Shown here in pieces: positions 23,725 through 45,575 of a DNA stretch of 64,000 nt. Under the pieces are notes generated by a model. It did no database searches. It had not been told where the DNA came from and saw only the letters and a program-made list of their open reading frames with translations. Location: NCBI GenBank assembly GCA_005281725.1, contig SSBO01000012.1:12609153-12673152 (forward strand), given 5' to 3'. The stretch comes from Wuchereria bancrofti (taxonomy: Eukaryota > Nematoda > Chromadorea > Rhabditida > Onchocercidae). How positions within the stretch are numbered: the stretch's first letter is position 1; each line of letters starts with the position of its first letter. Made by a program: the position numbers and the translations under genes.

Positions 23725-24774
23725 GTAAGTCAAATAATCCAACGTTTGTAACTTTTTTTACGGTATAAAAAAATTTCATGAAAGAAAGANGATTTAATTT
23801 ATTTCTTTGTTTCACTTACAAAAATTAATGTTAATTGCAAATTTTTATAACGATCCATGCTTAGATTAATAGATGAAGTTAACTTCAATATCAAAATTAA
23901 ATTCGAAACAGTAACTATTAACATTTATTTTTAAACATCGTTGTTTTAATTTAAAAAAGTGAATTTTGACCCTTAAATTTTCACTTATAAATTTAAGCAT
24001 TGTTGTGAAAATATTACAGTTAGCGTCATTTTTTATAATTTAAACAAAAAAATTCAAATACGGTTAAGTACTAGTAAGGTTGCAAAATTAAAATTTACCA
24101 ACAAAATAAATTTATCCCGAACTTAATTGACATTTTCATCAGATATGATCTGTTCAACAACGACATCTCGATAACTGAAAAAAAATCTTTAAAAACTTCA
24201 CTTTACACAAAAACAATTTAGAAAAATTTTAAAATAAGTATAGATAACTGCTATTTTTCATCCAATTTTGGCATTGAAATTAATTTAACTTATTAATTTA
24301 AGCATGGATCGTTGTGAAAATCTTACAGTCAGCAACATTTTTAATTTAAACAATGAAACAAATTTAGATCTGGTTAAAATGAAGTTTGAAAAGTTAGGGT
24401 TTGAGAAAAAGTTTGAAAAATCAAAATCCACCAACAAAATAAATTTGTTTTGAAGTTAATTGACATTTTCATTTGTAACTGTATTCTTATCAGACATGAC
24501 CTACTCACATTATTAATGATTAAAAGTAAGATGCAACAATTGAGGAAAATGCTAAGTGTTAACAATAAGAAAAATGTTTTTTTTCCTTTTTTGTTCTTGA
24601 TTTCTGATTTCTATCTCTTTTATTAGATTAGACTAAATTTCTATCACCAATTGCTTTTAGATTTTTTTCTAATGTCAGATACAATTCTTCTTTGATTTCT
24701 TAAATTTCAACAGTCTAAAAAATGATTCTCATATAGCTTCGTTTTGTTGTTATTTACAATTTTAATACATTATA

Positions 24775-24854
24775 GCTTAATGAAAGGTGCCAATCAACAA
24801 TGGGATTATCCAGATGGATGGGCATCAATAAATCATATGATCATTGAAGGATAA
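24775..24854 (+). pseudogene. Second copy of the trehalase-like exon
   Basis: Exact copy of 23645-23724 including the stop, inside the duplicated contig overlap. It probably represents the same genomic locus. Confidence 0.55.
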
Positions 24855-24919
24855 CGTAAGTCAAATAATCCAACGTTTGTAACTTTTTTTACGGTATAAA
24901 AAAATTTCATGAAAGAAAG

Positions 24920-25780
24920 AAAAGTTAATCATTAACAATTGTCAATATCATACTACGATATTAATTTATGTCTTAACTATAAAATTACAACATTATAATT
25001 GAAATATGACTAATATATAAAAGTTTAAAAATTATCATTATCGTGAGATAAATCCTTTCCTCGACAGCAGTATAATATTTAAATTAGTTTAAATGAATTA
25101 CACAACTTTATAAATCTTACAAAAGTGCAGCAGTAAAAGCAAATGTTTCCAGTTTTTGAGGCTTATAGTAATAACTTGTAGTAAACAATTCGTTTCGGAT
25201 TCATTCAATTCTGTCACACTTCTACTTCTCGGTTAAGTAAAACAAACTTATTGCTCAGACTTATAATATATGCAAGATACATATTATAATTGCTCAGAAA
25301 ATAATTTTAGATTTCCATTCGTTTTAATTATTTCCGCACAAATGAAACGAACAAAAATTAAATTAATATATGATATGCAAGATATACAGATTACTACAAT
25401 AAAAATTCTAAATTATTACATTTGTAAATCTACCGAAAGACATAAAATTAGGCCATAGGAAGAAGTGAGATTTCAAAATTTGTACAATAGCATTCACATT
25501 AAATTTTACTTTATAGCTGAAAATGAATTTCTTCAAATTTAAACTAATTCCAGATTATTTCAAATCAAATTCGAAAATTACATGTTTAAAACAACATATG
25601 TAATCTATACACACTTATTTTCATACTATCCGAAATAAAAAAAGTGATAGCAAAAACAAGAAAAATGTACACAGAAAAAAAAGTTATATAGTAAAATATC
25701 TCTAAATATAATTTTTTACAAAGATTTTACAATAATCTAATAAAGATGCTAGGATTGCTATAGAAGTAATCAGTATTTAA
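24920..25780. other. AT-rich intergenic DNA
   Basis: No supported exon, repeat or RNA signal. The end nearest 25780 would be the 3' UTR of the minus-strand MOSPD-like gene. Confidence 0.5.
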
Positions 25781-28468
25781 TCAACCTGGCCTCAGTAATA
25801 CCAGTGTAATGAGACCTGAAATATAGGCGAAAACTAATTTAAGATGAACGGAAATATGTAACCAATCCGGTATCATTGTTGATACATCCAATCTTTCAGT
25901 TGGAAACATCAATGCAACTGCGCATACGATAACTGCACCAACGCATATCATTACCAAAGCTGAAGTTACATCGAAATGTGCTCGCGAAATCGGCGAAGAC
26001 TGCAAGAAGGAAGAAAAATAGAATTAGAAGAAAAATAAAAAAGAATAAGGAATTGTAAAAAATAAAATTACAGTGGAAAAAAAATCACGTAGCCAGTTTT
26101 CTTTCTTTTTCTTTTCTTTCCTAACATAACACATTTAATCTTATGAAATTAAAACAACCAATTATTCTACAAATCCAATCTAAATACTAGTTACCACTTG
26201 GAAGAGATTATTTGGAAAAAAGTGTAAAATATTTCATTTAATTTAATCATGAAATGGTCTCTTGATAAGGATAAAATTTTCAACAAATCATCTATATCAA
26301 AAGAAGAAAATTGGGATAAAATTTAAATGTTTTTCTTTAATTTAATTTCCAAATTTTCTATGCAATCTTAAGACTAACAAACAGACAGGACCTTCAGAGA
26401 AATCAACATTTTTTTTAAGTTACATCATGTACAAATGAATACCATATTTATAAACACTGTTATGCTTTAATTCAAGGAAAAAAATTCTCTAAAAACAATA
26501 TTAAAAGAAATAATGAATACCTGGGCTGAATTTGTGCTACCCCGAACAGATGGATGTTAGTAACAAATGATAACATAGTGACTGAATAAATTTTGGCGTA
26601 GTTTCCACAACAGGAACATCAGTCGATCCAGAAATCTTTAAATAAACATAAAGAATAAATTTTGAATCAATTTGACTTATAATAAAAACAAGAAATGATA
26701 TTAAGCCAGCATATACTGAAAAGAAGTGATATTAATAAGGCCATATGGACTATTAATTCATCCGAAAATTCATCTGATTAAATCACCGTGAATATTAAAT
26801 GAGGCGCATAAATATTAAGTTACGCCATACAATATTGTGGGATATAAAATTTTTTAAATGATTGGAAGAAATAACATTTCATGAATAATTCTAACATAAA
26901 GCTAGAATTAGCATACTAAGATGTACTGCAGATGAAAGTAAAATTAAAATAAATGTAATGCATTTAATGGTGTAAAAAAAATGTATTACAAAACAAATTA
27001 CCTTTATTGCAAAAATTACTTATGCACCGAACAAATTTCGATGCGAAATGTTTCTAAACCAGGACTTGTTTGAAATTGTAAGGCAATATGCCGAATAACA
27101 CCTGAAAAAGAAAAAAGTAGGAAAAATATAGTTTATTCCAGGAATTTAATACTTTTTATAAATCTTTTCTGTCGACAGTATCATATTATTTGAAAATTAA
27201 TTTATCGAATCGATAAAATTAGAGGAGGATTTTGGAAGTATACAAGAAAATTTGAATATAATATTTACATATCAATAGAACATGATGCTCTCAATATGCC
27301 ACATGGTTCGATCGCCGAAAAGTTGTGTAAATTTGTACATTTTACTGAAATAAATAATATAATTCATTTTTTTTAATACAGTGATAAACTATATTTAGAA
27401 GTTTGATCATTTCTTTTGAAAAATTGGATTACAAAAAATTTGCTTCATTTCATATTTTCATCATTTCACTTAACAATTTTTAGTATTTTGAACTGTTAGA
27501 ATTTTTTCTCAATTGCTTTTAAGCAAATCGTTCAATACCTAATCTTCTTTCTTTTAACATAGCCTAAATTGATATAATGGTAAATGAAATGATAGAACTT
27601 TCAATTAGAAATTCTATGAAACTATGCTTTTGCAGAAGTTCAGCATAAAACATTTACGATTATTTCATTACTATGATTAAAAANGTTCAATACCTAATCT
27701 TCTTTCTTTTAACATAGCCTAAATTGATATAATGGTAAATGAAATGATAGAACTTTCAATTAGAAATTCTATGAAACTATGCTTTTGCAGAAGTTCAGCA
27801 TAAAACATTTACGATTATTTCATTACTATGATTAAAAACAATGTTACATAACTATTTCCCAGACAGGCTTTTAATATTAGACATAACTTTTTTAAAAAAG
27901 TTTAAACGATTTCTTTTAACGCTTTCTTCAAATCAGTTAGGAAAACAAAAGAAATAATAACTTTTAAATTTGATCGGGAAATGATATGGATTACAGAGTG
28001 TTATTGTTTATGTGTTTGCGGTTCGAATGCAATAATTTCCAAGTGGCTGGGAAAACAAAGGCAAAAGTGCTACTCTTCTCATCAGCCATTTTTTTTCCTT
28101 TTTTTCTTCTTTTTTTTGTAAACTGGATAATAAATAGCTTTCTTCAGCTTTCTTCAAGTAGTTGAATCACCGAGCAAAATTTTTCTTCTGAAAATTATCA
28201 TTACATTTGCAAATAAATAAATAAATGACTTATGAGAGAGAGAGAAAGCGGAGAAAGTAAGATGGATGATGTCAATGGAATTTCAATAAGTAATCAATAA
28301 CATTACGTAAATACGGCAAATAAAATGCGTCAAATTAAGATATTACAGCAAGGTTACTTGGATGCATTATGAATAAACATTACGTATACATGATATAATT
28401 CATTTGTCCACTGAACTGAATCACTGTCATTCGTCACCGGGGTCATTTCGATCATAAACTGAAGACAT
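25781..28468 (-). pseudogene. MOSPD1/3-like MSP-domain membrane protein, two frame breaks
   Basis: Minus-strand exons: 28438-28468 (MSSVYDRNDP, start tentative, ATG just after a TTGCAG acceptor), 27962-28046 (EIIAFEPQTHKQ / TLCNPYHFPIKFK), 27269-27344 (KCTNLHNF...PCGILRASCSID), 27028-27101 (VIRHIALQFQ...ETFRIEICS), 26583-26635, 26521-26536 and 25781-25999. The first half is an MSP domain, a beta-sandwich that in this family can bind FFAT-type motifs at the ER surface. The last exon holds two hydrophobic segments (ALVMICVGAVIVCAVALMFP and LVFAYISGLITLVLL) and matches the C-terminus of vertebrate MOSPD1. Frame breaks: within exon 2 between HKQ and TLCNPY, and at the 27269/27101 splice (one extra base). 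Other phases agree. Either a decayed gene or indel errors in a low-quality contig; an N at 27684 lies inside an intron. Confidence 0.6.
27530..27838. repeat. 154-base direct copy flanking an N (27684)
   Basis: 27530-27683 equals 27685-27838. Unmerged contig overlap inside an intron of the MOSPD-like gene. Confidence 0.9.
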
Positions 28469-30588
28469 ACTCTGCAAGTAATATCTTCGTTTACCCTCAC
28501 ACTTTCCTTTGTTTTGTTTGTTACAAAGCTCAATAACCAAATAAAAGATGGAAAATGTTAGTCCTTTCCTCTCTTCCCCTTCATTCACTAAAATCTATTA
28601 TCCAAACTGATCGATTTTGATGCTTTTCTTTTACCTCCTTTCTTATTCACTCTTTTTCTTCCCTTTCTTACTCACTCTCTCTACCTTTCCCTCGTAATAT
28701 CGTGAAATCCCTCTAAACAACTGCAGTAAAATCAATACCCGAAATTTACCGTTGATTATGGGAACTACTGCTGCATATATATACACACAACACTACACAG
28801 ATACACTGACCTGTCGTTGCTGATTGCTATTATCCGTTTTCCGAAAGAATTGTGGAACAAACTTCCTTCTATTAATTATAATTCGAATTTAATTCAATCA
28901 CTTACGTTATACTTCGGTTCATTTTTAATTACACTAACAAAATAACCCAAGGCTCGCGTAAATATGGTCTGAATACGTCAAATGTTACACGGAATCTACT
29001 CGATTCTTTTCATCAAAATTACTATAATAAACGAACTTGTAGTTTCAGAGGAATACGACAATCGGATGTAAATTAGGAATTTCGTAAGGTCAAAAAGATT
29101 AAAGTATTCCTATATGTTTGGGCAATTGTGTTTATGAAAAATAATTATCTCGAGAAATACGCATAATGTAAACAATAAGGTCGTGATGAGCAACCATTAC
29201 TTATATGTTAAGAATTTATTTTATTCATAAACGAAATGAATAATTCGAGAAAACAAAAACAAGAAACAAACAAAACTGAAGATTAATGACTGAACAATTA
29301 TTTGCCTCCTCCGCAATAAAAAGTGAAAAAATAATACCAATACATTAATATGATCAAACAATAAGCTGATACTTAACAAATGATTAATCAATATTTAAAC
29401 AACCAACTAATAATTCATCAATAATCTTAAGCAAAATTTCAAAATTGTTCTTCATGCTTCAAAAATAAAAAAAGTAAAAATAAAACAACCATAATATTGT
29501 GTAGCAAGCATGAATAATATATAATGATCTGGAGCACATTTTTATTCTTAATTTTTCATTTATTATTTCGGTCAAAAAATTACACCCAACCATGTTGTGT
29601 TACACTTAAAATGTGTAACATATGAACGATGATAAGTGATAATATAAATATTGCATCTATCATCATTTAACTCATTACAAATATCAAACAAATTTCTGAA
29701 AAATTAAAAAAAATCATTATTTAGTATGAATATTTAGTAGCACTAAATCATACCTCTCATTTTTACAATAGGGAATATCAAAAATATGTAAGGCTGCCAT
29801 TTAAAAAAAATTTCTTAAATATGAACTCAACAAACAGAGCTTAGACAGACGTGCATTTAATTAATAAATAATAATTATATCTATGCAGTATTACTATGAA
29901 AGATTAATTATTAACATTCAAATCTCTCTTTTCATTTCACTCTATCCAATAAATTCAAATTCAACTGCATTGCTAAATAAATATTTCTTACGTGCAAATT
30001 GTCTTACCGCAACAACAACAATAACAACAACGCAGCAGATGCGACAAGTGAGATGATCAAAGATGGAATGGAAGAAAAAGGGAAAACTTTTTAATTTTTG
30101 ATAGGTATATGCGCAAAACCATTCAATGAAAAATGTCAGTAAATATGAAAATACGATGGAAGTCAATATTGATGAAAATTTACATATTGTTCTTTCACAA
30201 TAATTTTGACAAAACTTTTTGTAGATTTAAAAGATTTTCATCAGATATTTTACTTTACAACTGTCAAATTTAGAATGATATGAAAAAGTTGTGATTTTCG
30301 TGATTAACCAAAATAAGATACCTCACCATTATAAGCAAAAATAAGATGGCATAAAGCATGAATTCGATGAACAACAACTATTTGAACTTCAATTTTTAGC
30401 AGTAACTTGTGGATTACGAAAATGTATGTCAATTCATAAATGAATATGCGAAATTATTCGCTATATATCACCATTAAATTCGGAACAAAATAATTGATTT
30501 AGCTTTTATATGATTATTAAAACCAATGAATAACTTTGTTGCAATATCAGCAAGAATACCAATGAAATCATCATGCACACATATATGA

Positions 30589-30903
30589 AAAGTCTTCATA
30601 TATCTTTAGTACCATTATAGAATTTAGTGTGATAATTTTTGAATTATTAATTCTATATCAAAAGAAATATACGAACATCAAGAAAAGACGCATATAATAT
30701 ATTTCTGATACTATCCTAAAGTAATGTAATCATATAATGAAATTANAAAGTCTTCATATATCTTTAGTACCATTATAGAATTTAGTGTGATAATTTTTGA
30801 ATTATTAATTCTATATCAAAAGAAATATACGAACATCAAGAAAAGACGCATATAATATATTTCTGATACTATCCTAAAGTAATGTAATCATATAATGAAA
30901 TTA
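30589..30903. repeat. 157-base direct copy flanking an N (30746)
   Basis: 30589-30745 equals 30747-30903; unmerged contig overlap. Confidence 0.9.
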
Positions 30904-31895
30904 CCTGACGAAATGAACAGAAAAAGAATGTGCCCTTTTTTTACAACAATTAATCATCTACAAAATTAATTTCGAGAAAGAAAAAGTAGTTTCATAATAA
31001 CAATAAAAATAAATCCTCAAGAAATCAACAAATTTTTGAGAAATATTTTCATAAATATATCCTATTACATACTACTTGTCACATAGGGACAACAATTAAA
31101 AAATGATGAGGTAGGATAAGATGGCTTCCGTGAACTGATAACAAACGACGCATGCATTAGGAATCAAGAAAGGATTACGTATGATTCATGAGATAAAAAT
31201 GTTGAGAAACGGAACAAAATATAAGATAGAAAAAAAGCAATGCAAATGGAAAAACACAAAAATTTTTAAAAAAAAAGAAAGAAAAAACGCTCCAAATCCA
31301 GTATGAGATGCATTTTTTGTGGCATAATACGATAGGGGTGTCGAATAAAAGGATATAATGGAAAAAAAAGAAGAATATAATACAACTCAAATCGCATAAA
31401 AAACTGTGTTAACCCGTAATTATTGAAGCTAAAGAGAAATGTAACCCTTGAAATTAAAACCTTTTGCCGCATGTTAAAACATAGAAACAGTGAATGATTC
31501 AACAAAGTGATTGAATAGATATACTTCATTGAGAATGCCAAATTTCACCGGTCATATCTACAATTATCGCAATAAAAAAGAAAAAAAAAACGAAGGCAGT
31601 AAAAAAAAACGCAATAAAAAGAAAAAAAGATAAGCTGCTGTACAAATATTTAAATAACATAAAGTGAAGATAAGACATAGTTGAAATATTGCAGAAATGA
31701 ACACATGAAAATATATGCATGCGTTAATTAAATATATGTATTAATTTACAGCATACGATAACATATAAAAAAAGAAACATGCCAGTAAAGTTAGGTTTTC
31801 AGTAAAATTCTCATAGCATAAAACAATTCCGGATCAAATTAACATCGTCTTTTTCCATCACATATGTTCTTCTCGAATTCAATGTAACGTACACC

Positions 31896-32213
31896 CTTCT
31901 GGAAGCTTAAAAAATAAACACAACATTACATCATTATTCATATTAAAGCAAAATCAAAGTACGGAATAAAACGAGTTATGATAACAAAAATGAAAAAAAA
32001 AAGAAAAAAACACAAAGTATATTGCGATATATATTAAACTGTGAAAATAATTNNNNCTTCTGGAAGCTTAAAAAATAAACACAACATTACATCATTATTC
32101 ATATTAAAGCAAAATCAAAGTACGGAATAAAACGAGTTATGATAACAAAAATGAAAAAAAAAAGAAAAAAACACAAAGTATATTGCGATATATATTAAAC
32201 TGTGAAAATAATT
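31896..32213. repeat. 157-base direct copy flanking NNNN (32053-32056)
   Basis: 31896-32052 equals 32057-32213; unmerged contig overlap. Confidence 0.9.
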
Positions 32214-32769
32214 AGGTTATAATGAAAGTTGTATTGGATTCATAACGTTAATTCACTTTGTTCATAGCGAAAAAAAAAGGATACGCCTCACCCACAAATA
32301 TATAACGAAACAAAATAAAGGACCACCCAACCCAAAATTGATCCATTAAGTCCTAATCCTTTGGTGTTACGGTAGAAATTTAAATTAGCTTTATGACAAA
32401 GATCAGTCGAGATTGTTGTTTATTCCCTGTAAAAAACAATTTTAACATCAAAGAAATTTTCTATTCTTACTTAGCAGTTTAATCTTTATCTTTCAAGTAA
32501 AATATTTCTTTCGTCTGTTCCCCTTTTTCCAACTTATATTCCTGGAAATCAATGAAAAAAAAATCCTAAACACCACTTTTTGTAAAAGAACCACAACAAT
32601 TATATGTCTTAAAACACGATAAAATAATTCATAAATAACCCATATATACAAACAGACACACTCACGCACATAAACTCATACACACATATACTTAGAAACA
32701 CAGTAGAGTAATACAACAGTGTTGCACAGTAACATTATGTTTGTGGTATGAATAAAGCGACATAAGGTC

Positions 32770-33118
32770 TGACTATGCAAAAAGAAAAGAAAAACAAAAA
32801 ATGGTCAAAAAAAACAAGATTTGGTGACTGCGGTATCATTTTTTTTTTTTTATTAATTCATAACATTTCATAGATGGCAAAACAAAAAGCATACAGATAA
32901 AAGGAAAACGAACCTTAAAGGAAAAAAAGAAAGAAAAGNNNNNNNNNNNTGACTATGCAAAAAGAAAAGAAAAACAAAAAATGGTCAAAAAAAACAAGAT
33001 TTGGTGACTGCGGTATCATTTTTTTTTTTTTATTAATTCATAACATTTCATAGATGGCAAAACAAAAAGCATACAGATAAAAGGAAAACGAACCTTAAAG
33101 GAAAAAAAGAAAGAAAAG
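32770..33118. repeat. 169-base direct copy flanking an N gap (32939-32949)
   Basis: 32770-32938 equals 32950-33118; unmerged contig overlap in the probable 3' UTR or flank of the helicase gene. Confidence 0.9.
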
Positions 33119-33178
33119 TGTTAGTAAAGGAAGCAATATAATGATATTCAGCATTTTGTTCTTGTTGAATTACCACAA

Positions 33179-41185
<8,007 letters not shown>

Positions 41186-41212
41186 AATAGTTATACCTGC
41201 AATAATATTCAA
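41186..41212 (-). promoter_or_regulatory. Splice acceptor before helicase start
   Basis: On the minus strand TATTATTGCAG precedes the ATG at 41185 by 14 bases. In nematodes this arrangement commonly marks an SL1 trans-splice site, though a 5' UTR intron acceptor looks the same. Confidence 0.5.
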
Positions 41213-44200
41213 TACAGTAATACATCAATAATTACTTCCGTTATATGACACGACATCATTCATCATAAAAATCTGTCTTATCACCAACCATCATTCTCAG
41301 TGATAACAGGACATTAGTTCAAAATACAGTTTCATTTCTATTTTCATTTTCAATTTCATTTCCAAACATCAACTGTCATTACAATATTTTTTCTCCTATT
41401 ATAATTATAATTAATATCCACTATAATAACTATCTATGATAGTGATTATTTCATTCACATATGCCATTATTACTTAAGTAATTAAATGTAAAAAAAACTT
41501 GAAATCCTGTCAGTAATGAATCTTAACTTTTTAACAGTTATACCAATGCAGTAAGATTGACAATCTCTTTTTTCATGAAACATCATGATATTGGCACTTC
41601 CCGCCGCTTTTTCTCATTTGTATTATATAGCAAAAAAAAGATGATATCGACAAGTTTTTATTAGAATATGGAAGTTAGAATCAAAAAAAAACGAGCCAAT
41701 TATATAACGAAATAAAAAACAAAATTCACTGCAATAAACTTCAAATACACCTTAGTTGATGACGGCTAAAAATCTGAAATTTTGACGTGTTAAGTAAGAA
41801 ATAATTAAATATATATATCACATCTAAATATATCTAAAATCATTTTATTATTCTAAACATAATATACACTGCATAATTCTTATGATATACGTTACTTACG
41901 CCAATTACTTATTACAATTATAAATGATTTTCATTCATAAATAAACTACAATTTTAGTAATCACTTTTCCTTTTTTTCTTCCAAAAAAAATGCAACTAAA
42001 TTATGAGACATTCATTTATTATTTTACCCAATTAGACAGTTAATTATCACATAGCATCAATAAAATTAGTTCAATTATTAATGCATGAATTTAAAAAAAA
42101 GAATCTGAAAATTATCCCAATTAAATTTTAAGTTTTCACTAACATTTTTGTAATTTGACAGTTAACATGACAATAATTTATTCAATTGCTTATTTCCATT
42201 GCTTATTCATTCTAGTATGTTTATCATTAATTTATCGTACATATCTTCACTACTACTCGGATTCGTATATCAGTGAATCATAGAAAAATGATTAATGAAT
42301 AATCCAAGATTATACAAATATAAAAAAAACATAATTTTTATCTAATCAAAATCAATCCTACTTCATTCATATCACTATCATTTCACTATTCTTTTATGAT
42401 AATTATAATCTATGATAATTTAATTATATACTACATTTTCTCGACCATTTATTCATTGCTAACATATGATAATAAACGAATGTTTACTGATAACAAAATT
42501 CATTATCATTTCACTATTCGTTTATCATTATTCATTTTCTCATTTTTATTATTTACACAATATACTATTAATTTTCATAATTTCAAAAGAAAAAAAGAAA
42601 AAAAAAGCTCACGTACTGTTTCTTTTTCTTTCTTTTCCTTTTTTTCATTTTTTAAAATTTTTCTTCATATCATCACCTACTTATCTATTCATTTTCTTCA
42701 TATTATCATTATCACCTACCACTTATCCACTCATTTTCTTCACATCATCATCATCACTTACTACTTATCGACTCATTTTCTTCATATTATCATTATCACC
42801 TACTTATCCATTCATTTTCTTCATATCATCATAACTTACCTACACAATACTATCATTAACAAAATATGACATAAATTCCTATCATATCAATTTAATTCCA
42901 TTATTTCAATACAGTAGCTAAATAAAAAATTTTTGGGAAATGGAAAATGAAATGACCTAAAGATGTGTTATAATTTCAAAGAAATGAAATCAATAAAATG
43001 CTCTTCTAGTGATGAATTCTAACGAGAAACGAATCAATCAGTTAGTTGAAATGGGGTGAGTAATAATTTCTATCTCTGCTTCTACACTTGCGCTTGCGTT
43101 TACGATTTTATTCATATGTCTCTCTGCGCATTCATCTATTTATATGTGTGTGTGTCTGTTTGCATATGTATGTGTGTCCATCTGCACGTATGTATGCGCG
43201 TGTCTACCGAATATCATACCCAAGCACACACATATATCATCATCATTCGTCCATTTTGCATTAAATATTAAAAGTCTTTTTCCAATAATATACATCTGTC
43301 TGTGTGTCTGTATTCCATGTCTCTGTCTATGTCTAATGTCTGTGAGAATTAGTAGGTTGTGATCATAGATAAGAGACATGTGATGATGATAAGGAAATAG
43401 GGATAAACAAAGAAAGTATTGAGAAAAAAGGAGAAAGTAAGTAAATTATGAGTGGAAGAACTAAATTAGTATGTTAAGGAATTGTTAAAGAATAATAGTA
43501 GTGTTAAGGTGATATATGGTTGAAATAGATATGCAATTAACAGAATTACACATACTGTAACTTATATGATATTACTACTTTATGTAGAGAAAGAATAGAG
43601 CAAGAGAGGTTATAATATGGAGAGTGTCATCATTATATTTCTGCTTCAGTGATTAATCCCTCAATCAGTAGTAGTAGTGTGATTGTTACTGTTGTTGTTT
43701 TATTACTGTTATTGTTATTTGATGTTATTGTTGTAGAGAAAATGATGAAAAGGTTTGAAGCCAATAATCTTTCTCTATAGTCAAATAGGTTTGTTTATAA
43801 AGTAGTAAACTGGACCGATCTAACTTTAAAGCATTCATTTATTTATTTTCTTTTCTTCCTAGCTGTCGGGAAAAGAGTACGCAGGCATAGACATACACAC
43901 ACATATACACATACATACACACACAGTGGTATTGTCATTGTCCCGTCCAGTCGAAATTCGATGCGACACATTGTCAACTACTAATTTTATGAGAGGAAGA
44001 AGTGGAGAAGAGAAGGAAGAAAGGAAAGGTTGAGGGGAGGGAGGTTATTCTTGTGAAAGTAGAGAAGTAATGAAATACTGATAAATCAAGAAAAGAATTC
44101 AGGATCAAGAAATAAAATTTAATATAGTAAGATTTAAAAATGAGGAGAGAGAGAGAGGGGAAAGAGGAAGATTCAATGTAGAGGAAGGGATTGGTAAGTT

Positions 44201-45575
44201 GAAATATATATATATGTATATATATATATATACATATTTCAATATACATATATGTATGTATGCATTTAGAAGAGAAGCATTTCTCCTGTAACACCAATTT
44301 TATTTTCTATCAACAACAATGTTCCAATATTTATTTTCCGGATTCATTCTTTTCTCTCTTTCTTTTGTGTGTGTGTCTCTTTTCGTAAATAAAAATTATT
44401 GTGAATTGTAGATTTTAAGAAGCATCATAGGACATTATGTGTTTATATATACTTTTCATTACCTATATAAAAAAACTTATAGTCATAGAAAGAGTATAGT
44501 TTTATTTTTTTAGTTTTTTTATTTTCTTTCCCTTTTCTTTTTATTTTTCTTCAACATATGTCGATTTGTTTCATTCGTTTACTAAACTTATTTTTCATTT
44601 CTAATTTAATTTGAAATAAATAATTGGAATGAAACACACATGGGATTAATTTATTCCAGTATGTTATTTATTACCTTGATGTATGTTACTTCGTAGAAAG
44701 GGAGAGCGAAGAAAAATGCATAGCAGAATTACAGAGAAGGATGATAGTAATGAATGATGTTTTATTTTTACTCATTTTGCATATCATAATTTTTAGTATC
44801 AATTATTTGATAACCTAATTTAGATGTATGTACATAGACAACATATATATGCAAACATGTAGACATGCATGCAATAAGACATATTTAGATATGTACAGAG
44901 ACGCATACATGCCTACCAAGAAGAAGAAATTCATGATAAAATGTTACAATAGAAAAGAAGTTTATGAAGCCAACTTAACAAATGCTTTGCGATTTCATCC
45001 AGTTCAAACTTGTCCTAATGCTGTTAAGGCCTTGACCTGAAAGATCAAAGAAGTGTATTTTTCTAAGGGACAAATAGAAGTTGACAATAGATGAAAGATA
45101 TTTTCACGATAAGGAGGAGAGGTAAAAGAAAACGAAAAGGAGTAAATGAAAGAGAGGGTTGAATGATGCGCTGATGTCCTTTCTCTTCACCTGGCATAAT
45201 GCTCTTCCGTTGCATATGTTTCATTTCATATATGCAAGCTTTCAGCTATATAAAAAGCTTAAGTATGCTAATTACTATTGTTTATATATATTTTGTTGTA
45301 ATATCGATTTATTCGTATAAGTATTGTGATATATTCAACGGTAACAATAATAGCAACAATCACAGCAGCAGCAACAATAAAAACAAAAATAGCAAAAAGA
45401 GAGAAGAGAAGAAGGAGAAATAGAGGTGAATTGGAAAATTGAAAATATCAGTTTGATTTTTTCTGCGTATATACGTCAAAGCTTCACGTCAAGTGTATAG
45501 ATAGTTTTTCAGCACTGGGCTCTCTCTGTTTATTTGTGATGTTTTGCATTCTTTGTTTTCGCTTGTTTGTTTTGC

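Larger units (their letters stand above)
22661..24919. repeat. 1.13 kb direct copy around a single N (23790)
   Basis: 22661-23789 equals 23791-24919 (offset 1130). The unit contains AT-rich non-coding DNA and the trehalase-like exon. Within the unit two shorter stretches (about 22720-23000 and 23160-23345) resemble each other loosely, suggesting an older degenerate internal duplication. Confidence 0.85.
28469..33178. other. Intergenic DNA between MOSPD-like gene and helicase 3' end
   Basis: Upstream of the MOSPD-like gene and downstream of the helicase stop (both minus strand). Very AT-rich with many A- or T-runs; open frames are Phe/Lys-rich shadows. Three gap-flanking duplications lie here (around 30746, 32053 and 32939). 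No RNA gene or conserved exon was recognised. The segment nearest 33178 should include the helicase 3' UTR. Confidence 0.55.

Noticed and set aside
29942..31720. Phe-rich minus-strand frames in the intergenic region
   Set aside because: Low-complexity translations of A-runs with no splice context or family similarity.
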